64,000 bases of DNA, from NCBI RefSeq assembly GCF_011516635.5, contig NZ_CP096255.1, forward strand, positions 6,508,501 to 6,572,500, in the 5' to 3' direction. The position numbers were made by a program, and so were the translations under genes. The notes under the pieces are model-generated. The model did not search any database, was not told the DNA's origin, and saw nothing but the letters and a program-made list of their open reading frames with translations. This document shows, piece by piece, positions 16,959-25,123 of this stretch. This DNA comes from Bradyrhizobium barranii subsp. apii (GTDB lineage: Bacteria; Pseudomonadota; Alphaproteobacteria; Rhizobiales; Xanthobacteraceae). Positions within the stretch are counted from its first letter, which is position 1; every line of letters starts with the position of its first letter.

Positions 16959-18275
16959 TCAGGCGGCCTTCTTCAGGCGCTTGAAGCGCTCCATCCGGAA
17001 GGGTGCGGGATCTACGCAGGGCGTCGAACCGGTCACGAGATCGGCCATCAGGGCGCCGGCGCCAGGACCGATACCGAAGCCGTGGCCCGAGAAGCCGGTC
17101 GCGAGATAGAAGCCTGGAACGGAGCCGACCGGCGCGATAACTGGAACGGCATCCGGCGTGACATCCATCAGGCCAGCCCACATTTGCATGATCTTGGCGT
17201 CGCGGAACGCCGGGAAGGCTTCGCACAGATGGGTGACGCCGCCGTGGACGAACCGCAGCGACGGATCGGGATCAAGAATGCGGACATGCTCGAAAGGACT
17301 AACCTCATCACTCTTCCAGCTGCGGGCCATTTTCACCTCGCGAACGAACTGACCGCCGATGCGAAGCGTCAGTTCGTTCCAGCTCTTGATGAGCGTCGGC
17401 GTATAGTCGCAGAACAATCGGAAACTGTCCGGCGTAATCGGGGCGACGTTCGCGTTGCGCTGGGCGACGGTGAACCCGCCATCCAGACGGCGGCGGAAAG
17501 CGAAGTTGCCCGCACCAACGGCAAAATCCGGAACGCCCTCGATCGAAGAAACGCGGGCGACGCTCCCGAGTATCTTCAGGACCGGAAGATCGATGCCCAT
17601 GTTGCCGGCGAAGAGGCGCGACCAAGCCCCTCCCGCCAGCACGACGGACGAACAGCGGATCTCCCCGCGCTCGGTGACACAGCCGCTCACCCTGCCCGCC
17701 GACCGCTCGATGGAACGGACCGCGCAATTGGTGAGGATATGCACCCCTTTCGCGGCCGCGCCGCGCGCGATTGCAGGAACGGCGATAAACGGCTCCGCCT
17801 TGCCGTCGCTCGGCGTATGCAGCGCGGCACGGAACGGTTTCGCCATACCCGGAATGAGCGTCTTCAGCGCCTCGCCCCTTACGAAGCGAGAGTCGAGATC
17901 GAAAGACGTGGCGTGTTTCAACCACTCGTCATACGTCGCAACGTCGGCATCCGTGTCGCAGAGATAGGCGATGCCGGCCTGCCGAAAGCCGGTTTCGCCG
18001 CCGATACGCTCGTTCATGCCACGCCAGAGCCGAAGACTCTCGATCGCGAGCGGCAACTCGGCCGGATCGCGCCCCATTTGGCGTACCCAGCCCCAGTTTC
18101 GCGACGACTGCTCTGCTCCGATCAATCCCTTTTCGCACAGGGCAACGGAGACGCCACGCTCAACCAGCGAAAGCGCGGTCGACACGCCGATGATGCCGCC
18201 GCCGATCACGACGACGTCCACATGCGCAGGCAGCTCCTGCGGCGCGACGACAAGATCGGGAATAATCCTGGACAC
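16959..18275 (-). CDS. FAD-dependent amino acid/amine oxidoreductase (DAO family)
   Basis: 438 residues. The start is GTG at 18275, chosen because AAGGAGGA lies 5 bases upstream; a longer frame lacks homology. The FAD dinucleotide fold is VVVIGGGIIGVSTALSLVERG (GGGIIG at 25-30), then EKGLIGAEQSSRNWGWVRQ, a feature of the glycine oxidase/sarcosine oxidase branch. The C-terminal FYLATGFSGHGFGIGPGAG is the second FAD contact. It should oxidise a secondary amine or D-amino acid to an imine. It follows another FAD oxidase by 59 bases and is probably co-transcribed with it. Confidence 0.9.
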   Translation of the reverse strand: MSRIIPDLVVAPQELPAHVDVVVIGGGIIGVSTALSLVERGVSVALCEKGLIGAEQSSRNWGWVRQMGRDPAELPLAIESLRLWRGMNERIGGETGFRQAGIAYLCDTDADVATYDEWLKHATSFDLDSRFVRGEALKTLIPGMAKPFRAALHTPSDGKAEPFIAVPAIARGAAAKGVHILTNCAVRSIERSAGRVSGCVTERGEIRCSSVVLAGGAWSRLFAGNMGIDLPVLKILGSVARVSSIEGVPDFAVGAGNFAFRRRLDGGFTVAQRNANVAPITPDSFRLFCDYTPTLIKSWNELTLRIGGQFVREVKMARSWKSDEVSPFEHVRILDPDPSLRFVHGGVTHLCEAFPAFRDAKIMQMWAGLMDVTPDAVPVIAPVGSVPGFYLATGFSGHGFGIGPGAGALMADLVTGSTPCVDPAPFRMERFKRLKKAA

Positions 18276-18334
18276 GTGGTCCTCCTTGAAACGGGTACGC
18301 GGAAGGCGAGCCGGGCCGGATGTGCCGCCCGGGA

Positions 18335-19651
18335 TCAGCGTCCCGGACGGTCGAGGAAATCGCGCAGGCGATACCAGCCGGCAAAGAGCGGCACGAACCA
18401 GGGCTTGCCCGAATAGAAGGGCACGGCCGTGAATGTCTCGCGATCGAAGGCCGATGGCATGTTCTGCTCGCCGAGAATTTTGCGTGCTGTCTGGTAGCCG
18501 AGAAAGGTCATCAGCGCGACGCCGTTGCCATTGCAACCAGCCGCGAAATCCGCGCCGTCCCGAGCCCCGAGATGGGCTATCTTGTCGACGGTCATGGCCA
18601 CGCGCCCGCTCCAGGCATGAGTGATCTTCACGCCCGCAAGCTGCGGCCAGATGGCCAACATGCGCGCATAAAGCCGCTTCGCGGCCAGCTTGTCGGGCAT
18701 GTCGAAGATGCCCGGGCGTGAACCGAACAGAAGCCGTGTCCCGTCAGGCGACGGCCTGGCGTAGATCAAATCACGGCGTGTGTCGGACACCATGCGGGCC
18801 TGCGGAATGAGCTCGGCCAGGAGATCGGCCGGCAGCGGCGCGGTGGCAATCTGATAGCTCTTGACCGGCACGATGCGGCTGGCGAGGCCAGGCGTCGCAT
18901 CGGCGGCGGTGTAACCGTTTGTGGTTGCGACCACGTGGGCAGCCCGGATGGCACCTCGAGCGGTCGGCACGATCTTCTCTCCTTTCGCACCATCCTGCAC
19001 CATACCCGCGCGCGCATGCGAGCGCAGCATGACGCCGGCGGCGCGCGCCCGGTCGCGCAGCGCCTTGTGATACTTGCCCGGATGCAGACCGCCATATTCG
19101 TCGATCACCATGCCGCCGTGATAATAGTCCGAACCGATCGCCGATCGCTGCTGCGCGCGATCGAGGAAATGTACGGTCACGCCGGTCTTTTCCGCCAGAA
19201 GCATGCCGTGCCGCTTCAGGGTTTCGTAATCGCCCGCGGCGTGGGCGCCGAAAAAGCGGCCGCTGAGCGCAAGCCCCGCATCCAGCTTCTCCGTCTCGAC
19301 CAGCATCTTCAGATAATCGAAGCTCTCGTTGCTCTCGCCGATCAGGCGCGAGAAGAGCACGGGGTCGATCCCCTTGATCGCACCACTAACCACCAGCTTC
19401 TGGCCACTCGACACCATCCCGCCCGAACGCGTCGAGGCTCCCTCCCCGATCCGGTCACCGTCGATGACGACGACGGAGCGCCCGGCGCGCGCCAGATGAG
19501 TCGCTGCATTCAACCCGGCATAGCCCGAGCCGATGACCACGACGTCGGCTCGCTCCGGCAGCGGATCGAGATCGGTCTCCGGTTCCGCGGCCTCCCACCA
19601 GTAAGGCGTTTCCTTGAAGTCCTTGGCGTAGATGTCGTCAAAACGAGGCAT
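18335..19651 (-). CDS. FAD-dependent oxidoreductase (PuuB/ordL-like)
   Basis: 438 residues. N-terminal YWWEAAEPETDLDPLPERADVVVIGSGYAGLNAA has the FAD motif GSGYAG at 41-46, then GEGASTRSGGMVSSGQK, where a histidine or arginine often holds the flavin. The C-terminal part has GRVAMTVDKIAHLG and GCNGNGVALMTFLG, as in gamma-glutamylputrescine oxidase-like proteins. The MPRFDDIY start at 19651 has GGAAGG upstream; a GTG at 19675 is an alternative. It lies directly downstream of the ABC ATPase gene and probably oxidises the imported amine. Confidence 0.9.
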   Translation of the reverse strand: MPRFDDIYAKDFKETPYWWEAAEPETDLDPLPERADVVVIGSGYAGLNAATHLARAGRSVVVIDGDRIGEGASTRSGGMVSSGQKLVVSGAIKGIDPVLFSRLIGESNESFDYLKMLVETEKLDAGLALSGRFFGAHAAGDYETLKRHGMLLAEKTGVTVHFLDRAQQRSAIGSDYYHGGMVIDEYGGLHPGKYHKALRDRARAAGVMLRSHARAGMVQDGAKGEKIVPTARGAIRAAHVVATTNGYTAADATPGLASRIVPVKSYQIATAPLPADLLAELIPQARMVSDTRRDLIYARPSPDGTRLLFGSRPGIFDMPDKLAAKRLYARMLAIWPQLAGVKITHAWSGRVAMTVDKIAHLGARDGADFAAGCNGNGVALMTFLGYQTARKILGEQNMPSAFDRETFTAVPFYSGKPWFVPLFAGWYRLRDFLDRPGR

Positions 19652-19737
19652 GATGTATTGGGCCTTCCGGCTCACCTTTCATTTTCATTGCACGTGGGAT
19701 GGCCGCACCACGCAGCGCGTCCGCCCCGGTGGTGCGA

Positions 19738-20484
19738 TCAGAGAACCTGACCGAGGAATTCGCGCGTGCGCGGGTCTCGCGGATTGTCGAAGAGTTCCGC
19801 AGGAGGCGCACTTTCCACGATCAGACCACGATCGGTGAAACAAACGCGTTGCGAGACTTCCCGGGCGAACTTCATCTCGTGCGTCACGAGAATGCAGGTG
19901 AGGCCCTCCTCCACCAGTTCGCGGATCGCGAACAGCACGTCCTTTACCGTTTCGGGATCGAGCGCAGCCGTCACCTCGTCGAACAGGATCGCTTCCGGCT
20001 GCATCGCGAGTGCGCGGGCGATTGCCACGCGCTGCTGCTGGCCGCCGGACAGCTGCCCCGGGTAGCTGTCCGCCTTCTCCGAGAGCCGCACCTTCTTCAG
20101 GAGCTTGCGGGCCCGCTCCTCGACTTCGGCGCGATCGTGTCCGAGGACCTGGATCGGCGCCATCATGATGTTTTCCAGTGCGGTGCGATGCGGGAAAAGA
20201 TTGTACTGCTGGAACACCATCGCGACCTGATGGCGCAGCACCCGCATCTGCTTTTCCGACCTCATGTCATGCACACGGTGTGCGCCGACGCGGACAAAGC
20301 CTTCGTCCACGGGAATCAGGCCGTTGATGCAGCGCAGAATGGTGGACTTTCCCGACCCGGAAGGACCGATAATGCAGACTGCCTCGCCCTTCTGCACGAA
20401 CATCGAAATGCCCTTGAGAACAGGGACGTCACCGAAGGACTTGCGGACGTTGTCGAGCTCGATCAGCGCGTCGATGCGGTTCAC
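19738..20484 (-). CDS. Amino acid ABC transporter, ATP-binding protein
   Basis: 248 residues of the polar amino-acid importer ATPases (GlnQ/HisP). Walker A GPSGSGKS is at 40-47, Q-loop Gln92, signature LSGGQ at 145-149, Walker B ILFDE at 166-170 and the switch histidine in LVTHEM. DEVTAALDP replaces the usual DEPTSALDP, a modest deviation often seen in this subfamily. The start is GTG at 20484, overlapping the permease stop by four bases (GTGA), which implies translational coupling. Confidence 0.93.
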   Translation of the reverse strand: MNRIDALIELDNVRKSFGDVPVLKGISMFVQKGEAVCIIGPSGSGKSTILRCINGLIPVDEGFVRVGAHRVHDMRSEKQMRVLRHQVAMVFQQYNLFPHRTALENIMMAPIQVLGHDRAEVEERARKLLKKVRLSEKADSYPGQLSGGQQQRVAIARALAMQPEAILFDEVTAALDPETVKDVLFAIRELVEEGLTCILVTHEMKFAREVSQRVCFTDRGLIVESAPPAELFDNPRDPRTREFLGQVL

Positions 20485-21299
20485 AGGCTTTCTCCCTTCA
20501 CGGCGCGCTCCAACCGGCGCGCGACGACCGCGATCGGATAGCAATAGGCGATGAACAGGAAGAGGATGGTCAAATAGAAGTAGACGATCACGCGCTCGTT
20601 CTCCATGGCGAGCAAAGTATTCAGAATTGTCAGCACGTCCTGGATACCGGTCACCGTGGCGAGCGCTGTCGCGATCATCAGCAACGCGTAGGAATTCATC
20701 CAGCCCGGGATCATGCGCCGCAGCGCCTGTGGCATGATCACGTGGCGATAGATCTGGCCGGTGCCATAGCCGAGCGAACGTGCCGCTTCCCACTGACCGC
20801 TGTGAATGGACTGAACGGCGCCCCGGATCACCTCGGAGAAATTCGCCGCCGTCGGCAGCGCAAGGCCAATCACGGCCTTCACGAACGGCGGGAACGCAAT
20901 GGTCGTGCCGAAGACATGCATCTCAAACGGCAGGAAATAGAGCGTTGCAAAAAGCAGAACGAGCCAGGGTGAATTGCGCAGGAAATTCATCAGCAGAAGA
21001 GACGGGAGCCGGATCGGCCCGAACCTGGCGAGCGTCGCAAGACCCATGATCGTACCGAGCACCGTCGCCAGTGCCATGGAGGCGATCGAGAGAATGATAT
21101 TGAGGGCAAAGCCGCCATTGATCGGCCAGCCGGACGCCGAGCCGGTGAGAAGCAGAGGAAGCCGCGCCAGCACGCGGCTCCAGTGCGCCGAGCCGCCCGC
21201 CGCCGCATCGACCCCGATCCAGACGGCCACGCCAAAGGCGATCAGCAGCAGAACGGCGCGCTTCTTTCCGTCATAGGAGAGCATAGAGCCCGCGATCAA
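20481..21299 (-). CDS. Amino acid ABC transporter permease
   Basis: 272 residues of the HisM/GlnP type with about five or six membrane helices. The EAA loop reads EAARSLGYGTGQIYRHVIMPQALRRMIPG, the coupling helix contacting the ATPase. A TTG start at 21299 behind GGGAGGGGG overlaps the stop of the previous permease (TTGA). ATG at 21284 lacks a well-placed ribosome site. It pairs with the permease at 21296-22012. Confidence 0.9.
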   Translation of the reverse strand: MIAGSMLSYDGKKRAVLLLIAFGVAVWIGVDAAAGGSAHWSRVLARLPLLLTGSASGWPINGGFALNIILSIASMALATVLGTIMGLATLARFGPIRLPSLLLMNFLRNSPWLVLLFATLYFLPFEMHVFGTTIAFPPFVKAVIGLALPTAANFSEVIRGAVQSIHSGQWEAARSLGYGTGQIYRHVIMPQALRRMIPGWMNSYALLMIATALATVTGIQDVLTILNTLLAMENERVIVYFYLTILFLFIAYCYPIAVVARRLERAVKGESL

Positions 21300-22012
21300 T
21301 GCCCCCTCCCGTAACCCGGGAAGGCCATGAGGGCTTCGAGCCTCGCCATCGCAAATGTGAGGATGGACACCAGCACCACATATATGAGGAGGACCAGAAT
21401 CATGACCTCCAGCGTGCGGAACGTGTCATTGTAGATCTGCCCGGCGTAGTACATCAGTTCCGGCACGGTGATGACGGATGCCTGCGACGTCGTCTTGAAG
21501 AGGTTGGTCAGGATGTTCGTCAGTCCCGGCAGGCAGATGCGGGTGGCGATCGGCGCCTCGATGCGCCAGAAGCGGGCCCATCGGCCGTACCCCAGCGACC
21601 GCGCCGCATCGATGATCGACCGCGGCATGGTTTCGATGCCGGAGCGGAAGGCTTCGGTCGCCAGCGCCCCGCCGAAGAGACTGAGCGAAATCGCAGCACA
21701 GGCAAAGGCACTGAGAAGCGGAACCGATAATCCCGTCGACGGATCGGTCACCTTGAGGCCGAGGTTCGAGAAGGTGAAATAGGCAAACAACATCTGCAGC
21801 AGCGGCGGCGTGTTGCGGAACACCTCGACGAACAGCTCGATCAGGGCATCGAGCCAGAAAATCCGCAGCGTGAGCCCGAGGGCCCCGAGCATCCCGATGA
21901 GGATGGCGGCCCCCGATGAGAGCGCCGCCAGCTTCAGCGTGTTGACGACACCGGTCAGCAGCCATTGCTGGTACGCAGGATCCGCGAGCCAGGAATAGTC
22001 GAGTCCGAACAA
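21296..22012 (-). CDS. Amino acid ABC transporter permease
   Basis: About 238 residues, second permease of the importer. Membrane helices follow LDYSWLADPAYQQWLLTGVVNTLKLA. The coupling loop is DAARSLGYGRWARFWRIEAPIATRICLPG. No ATG is suitable: TTG at 22012 has GGAG 6 bases upstream, while a CTG overlapping the binding-protein stop (22033) would add 7 residues. The gene order binding protein, permease, permease, ATPase is the classic polar amino acid importer layout. Confidence 0.88.
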   Translation of the reverse strand: MFGLDYSWLADPAYQQWLLTGVVNTLKLAALSSGAAILIGMLGALGLTLRIFWLDALIELFVEVFRNTPPLLQMLFAYFTFSNLGLKVTDPSTGLSVPLLSAFACAAISLSLFGGALATEAFRSGIETMPRSIIDAARSLGYGRWARFWRIEAPIATRICLPGLTNILTNLFKTTSQASVITVPELMYYAGQIYNDTFRTLEVMILVLLIYVVLVSILTFAMARLEALMAFPGYGRGH

Positions 22013-22029
22013 AGGCCGCTCCGTGTGCG

Positions 22030-22860
22030 TCAGTTCTTCTTCGCGACCGCAGCCTTCGCCCGCGCGGCGATGTAGTCGGAGTGCGGCATGCCGAACTCGG
22101 TCTCCCAAGCAATCAGCTTGCCTTCGGCCTCGGCCTTGCCGATGGCCTTGTCGACGGCGTCGTGGAATTCCGTGTCTCCCTTGCGGAGGCCGCCGGCCAT
22201 CGGCTGGAATTCATACGGCGCCACCGCGATCTTGTAGCTCGCCCAATCGGGCTCCTTGAGCTTCTGCTGAAGCGTCATGTCGTCAAAGACGAAGCCGATG
22301 CAACGATTGTCCTTCAACGCGCGATAGGCTTCCGGCTGGGTCTTGAAGGCCACGAGATTGATGCCGAATTCCTCGGTCATCTTCTTGTTGTAGTAGGAGC
22401 CCTGGATGCCGCAGACCGACTTGCCCTTCAGCTCTTCCCACTTGGAGACCGTCGCTTCCTTGGCCGCCAGCACGGACGGGCCGGCAGCGGAAACGTATTC
22501 CGTCGTGAAGTCGATGACCTTGGCGCGCTCGGCCGTGACGCCGAGCGTGGCGAAGATCGCATCGATGCGGCCGGCGGTCAGGAATTCGATGCGATTGGAC
22601 GCGACGACAGGCACGAGCTCGATCTTGTCCTCGGAGCCAAGGAGCTCCTTGGCAACGTACTTCGCAAGCGAGACCTCGAAGCCGACGATGTCGCCCTTGT
22701 CGTTCAGATAGCCATAGGGCACGTAATCATTCTTCACGCCGACGACGAGCTTGCCGCGTGCCTTAACGTTCTCAAGCGTGCCCGCCACGGCGGCGCTGCC
22801 AGTAAAAAAAGCAGCGAGCGCAACAGCGGAAACGCCCATCATCGTTTTGAAGCCTGTCAT
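22030..22860 (-). CDS. ABC transporter substrate-binding protein (SBP family 3)
   Basis: 276 residues. A signal peptide (about 1-26, ending AAVAG) is followed by GTLENVKARGKLVVGVKNDYVPYGYLNDKGDIVGFEVSL, split here only for reading; this is the lobe-1 start of family 3 binding proteins. RIDAIFATLGVTAERAKVIDFTTEYV and VFDDMTLQQKL are other landmarks. AGAGGAACAGG precedes ATG at 22860. It binds the solute in the periplasm for the two permeases. The binding pocket does not reveal the ligand; the linked FAD oxidases suggest an amino acid or amine. Confidence 0.92.
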   Translation of the reverse strand: MTGFKTMMGVSAVALAAFFTGSAAVAGTLENVKARGKLVVGVKNDYVPYGYLNDKGDIVGFEVSLAKYVAKELLGSEDKIELVPVVASNRIEFLTAGRIDAIFATLGVTAERAKVIDFTTEYVSAAGPSVLAAKEATVSKWEELKGKSVCGIQGSYYNKKMTEEFGINLVAFKTQPEAYRALKDNRCIGFVFDDMTLQQKLKEPDWASYKIAVAPYEFQPMAGGLRKGDTEFHDAVDKAIGKAEAEGKLIAWETEFGMPHSDYIAARAKAAVAKKN

Positions 22861-23056
22861 CCTGTTCCTCTGGATAAATCACGGCCTTCCAGCGCTGTTG
22901 CCACAGCGCCGCGTCAGCCATCAGCTTTGCGAATGCAGAAATCAGGTCGCTCAAAAAATATGCATCAATCTCAAGCGACCTAATTTTCATCATTGGAGAC
23001 GCATCTTTCTCAATGTACAAGTTGCCGAGGCCTCTTTTTTCATAATGTGAGATACT
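22861..23056. promoter_or_regulatory. Divergent promoter region of the importer operon and iclR-type gene
   Basis: A 196-base gap, noticeably AT-rich between 22945 and 23045 compared with its neighbours. It contains no credible gene. Promoters for the importer operon and the IclR-type regulator, plus IclR operators, should lie here. I do not see one decisive palindrome. Confidence 0.5.
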
Positions 23057-23827
23057 GTGCCGGTGATCGCCCAACCGCCCTCCGGTGGAGCCCAGCTGCT
23101 CGACCGGACCGTCATCCTGCTGGATCTCGTCGCCGATGGCGGCGTCGAGGGCCTATCGCTCAAGGACCTGGCGGCCCGCTCCGGGCTCAACACCGCCACC
23201 TGTCACCGCATCCTCAACACGCTGGTCGGTCACAAGCTGCTTGCCCGCGACGACAAAAAACGGCGCTACAGGTTGGGTGCACGCATGGCGATCTACGGCG
23301 TCCGCGCGGCTCGCGGCCCCGGCATCATCAGCCGCTGCGAGATCGCGCTGTCCCGGCTCAGGCGCCGCACCGGCGACACGACGCATCTGATGGCCCGCTT
23401 CAACCACGATTCCGTTTGTCTCGACCGGCGCGACGGCGAATGCATCGTGCCGACGCTGACGGGATCGATCGGCGGTTTCGTCCCCCTCGGCGTGGGCCCG
23501 GGCTCGATCGCAATGCTCGCATTCCTGGACGAGGACGAGCAGGACTACATCATCCGCGCCAACCTCGGGCGCTACGCGTCCTATCGCAACCTCACCGAGG
23601 ACAAGGTTCGACAGCTGATTGCCGACACCCGTCGCCGCGGTTACGCGGTGGATGTGGGCGAGCTCATTCCCGGCATTGCCGGAGTTGGATTGCCGATCAT
23701 GACGCCGGGCGAAAAGCCGGGCGCGGCGCTCAGTTTCACGCTGCTCTGCGCCAAGCTGACGCCGGGCGTCCTCGAACATTACGGCGCCCTCCTGAAAGAG
23801 GAAATCGACGCCATCGTCGGTCAGTAG
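23057..23827 (+). CDS. IclR family transcriptional regulator
   Basis: 256 residues from a GTG start. The winged helix-turn-helix is at about 15-75 (LLDRTVILLDLVADG and LSLKDLAARSGLNTATCHRIL). The effector domain follows with DTTHLMARFNHDSVCLDRRDG, LGVGPGSIAMLAFL and GVGLPIMTPGEKPGAALSF, the typical IclR C-terminal fold. It is divergent from the ABC importer operon, so it most likely controls the 12.8-22.9 kb uptake and catabolic block in response to the substrate or a metabolite. Confidence 0.93.
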   Translation: MPVIAQPPSGGAQLLDRTVILLDLVADGGVEGLSLKDLAARSGLNTATCHRILNTLVGHKLLARDDKKRRYRLGARMAIYGVRAARGPGIISRCEIALSRLRRRTGDTTHLMARFNHDSVCLDRRDGECIVPTLTGSIGGFVPLGVGPGSIAMLAFLDEDEQDYIIRANLGRYASYRNLTEDKVRQLIADTRRRGYAVDVGELIPGIAGVGLPIMTPGEKPGAALSFTLLCAKLTPGVLEHYGALLKEEIDAIVGQ

Positions 23828-23951
23828 GAAGGATCAGGGTGGCGTGGCGACGGCCGGAAACAGGTTAGCGGATCTCGTTCACGTAGGGATGATGCGCAGT
23901 CGTGGCGCCGTACTCGCTCAGAATCACAAGCGCACGGGCTTGATCGTATCC

Positions 23952-24155
23952 CTAGCTTCCCAGCGCATTCCCGCCGGCTTCGCGACCGGGCACGCTGACA
24001 TGCACCTCATGCCCCTGACGGATCGCCAGGGATGCGGCAGCGACCGCGGACTCGAACGCGGCTTCCTTGGTCGCGTATTTGCTTTTGACGTCGCCGTCAT
24101 GCAGCACGCCCCATTCGTCCTCGACCGGCACGATCGCGTATTGAGCAAGGCCCAT
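23952..24155 (-). CDS. Small conserved hypothetical protein (DUF2188-like)
   Basis: 67 residues. ATG at 24155 is preceded by GAGGAG. It reads MGLAQYAIVPVEDEWGVLHD, then SKYATKEAAFESAVAAASLAIRQGHEV and a short VSVPG end. The pattern (aromatic strand, then a helix starting TKEAA, then a strand) is that of small DUF2188-type domains. The function is unknown. It sits just downstream of gene remnants. The remnant frame reads straight into it without a stop, so its upstream region was rebuilt by deletion. Confidence 0.7.
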   Translation of the reverse strand: MGLAQYAIVPVEDEWGVLHDGDVKSKYATKEAAFESAVAAASLAIRQGHEVHVSVPGREAGGNALGS

Positions 24156-24189
24156 GGTGCAACTCCTCGATATCCAGCGCTGCGTGACC

Positions 24190-24266
24190 TGCGGATGTGC
24201 CGCCGTCACCCGCCACACGGTGTTGCCGCTGTCGTCGGCGACCAGCAGTGCGCCGGTCTTGTCGAT
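24190..24266 (-). pseudogene. C-terminal remnant of a PQQ-type sugar (sorbosone) dehydrogenase
   Basis: About 25 codons read IDKTGALLVADDSGNTVWRV and then TAAHP, the last blade of sorbosone/glucose dehydrogenase-like propellers (family knowledge: GALLVADDxGNTVWRVT near the C-terminus). Everything upstream in that gene is missing. It is fused at GTGCCATCGAC to the beginning of a DUF2231 gene. Confidence 0.65.
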
Positions 24267-24337
24267 GGCACCAGCATCGGATGAATCGGATGACCCGCGA
24301 TTTGCGCGGTGGAGCGCACGCGCACGGCTTCTTGCAC
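24267..24337 (-). pseudogene. N-terminal remnant of a DUF2231 membrane protein
   Basis: From a GTG at 24337, about 24 codons read RSTAQIAGHPIHPMLVP, the conserved N-terminal motif of DUF2231 proteins (AGHPIHPMLxP). The membrane part is gone; the sequence switches directly to the dehydrogenase remnant. I recall DUF2231 and sorbosone dehydrogenase genes being adjacent in related genomes, so this looks like a deletion joint. Confidence 0.6.
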
Positions 24338-24400
24338 GGTCGGCCTCGTTTGGCTTTTCGCCCTGCCCGACCGGCCAACTCTTGTTTACGGTGAAGGTTC

Positions 24401-24568
24401 CTACTCTCGCGCCGCCACCGGCGCGCCGGCCTGATACGCCGCATAGGCGCGCCTCAAGCCATCGTGAAGCGAAGTCGCGGCGCGCCAGCCGAGCTTGGCG
24501 AGACGGCCGACGTCGAGCGGCTTGCGCGGCGTTCCATCGCGACGCGAGCTATCGACACTGATATCGCC
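24401..24568 (-). pseudogene. fcl: C-terminal remnant of GDP-L-fucose synthase
   Basis: The 55 codons before the stop at 24401 read GDISVDSSRRDGTPRKPLDV followed by GRLAKLGWRAATSLHDGL and AYAAYQ. This is the end of GDP-fucose synthase, which typically has D-x-S-x-x-DGTPRKLLDVSRLxxLGW and SLxxGLxxTY. No Rossmann fold or catalytic YxxxK precedes it, so only the tail remains. Confidence 0.72.
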
Positions 24569-24780
24569 GCACGCATTTGTCGCGGTTTCGAGTTCGACGT
24601 CGGTATTGACGCAACGCCTCACCACCGCAGGAGCCGCGGCCCGAGCGCGGCCCCCGCCAGAGTGCACACCACGATCGTTCCACCGCGAAACAGTCGATCG
24701 CAAAGCGAGCATCAGGACGTGTCAAGCAGCCGATTTGTCAGACTGAAACCTGACCACTCTCGCAAAATCTTCGAAAAATT

Positions 24781-24854
24781 TGGAGCGGGTGAAGGGAATC
24801 GAACCCTCGTATTCAGCTTGGAAGGCTGCTGCTCTACCATTGAGCTACACCCGC
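24781..24854 (-). tRNA. tRNA-Gly(TCC)
   Basis: A cloverleaf is visible: acceptor GCGGGTG/CACCCGC, D-arm GCTC/GAGC, anticodon loop CTTCCAA (anticodon TCC), and the T-loop GGTTCGATTCC. CCA is encoded at 24781-24783. It lies between gene remnants and the 14-residue peptide unit. Confidence 0.95.
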
Positions 24855-25017
24855 ATCACTGGCTCCCTAACACGACCAGGCGACAGTCTCAACTGCTCCG
24901 GACCGGTCTTTCCCGTCTCGCGGACAGGCTGGTTCCCGCCCCCGGGGCGCCCCTTAACGGCGGCGGGATTTCGTCCTATATTCAGAGTTCCGAAACCAAA
25001 CGAAAGGAGGTGATCCA

Positions 25018-25062
25018 GTGTCTTATCTCAAGCGCTGTCACCTCGCTGGGATCGCCCGCTAG
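25018..25062 (+). CDS. 14-residue peptide MSYLKRCHLAGIAR
   Basis: GTG start, 14 codons, TAG stop. The reading frame is basic (three Lys/Arg plus His, one Cys). The spacing from the GGAGG core to GTG is 7 bases, normal for translation, but complementarity extends over 14 bases, far beyond normal. The peptide could be a product, a leader, or simply a consequence of ribosome loading. Confidence 0.55.
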   Translation: MSYLKRCHLAGIAR

Positions 25063-25123
25063 GCTTTGACGAAAGGCCTGGCATCGGGGCGCTCTCAGCC
25101 CTGGACCAGCGAGCAAGAAATCG

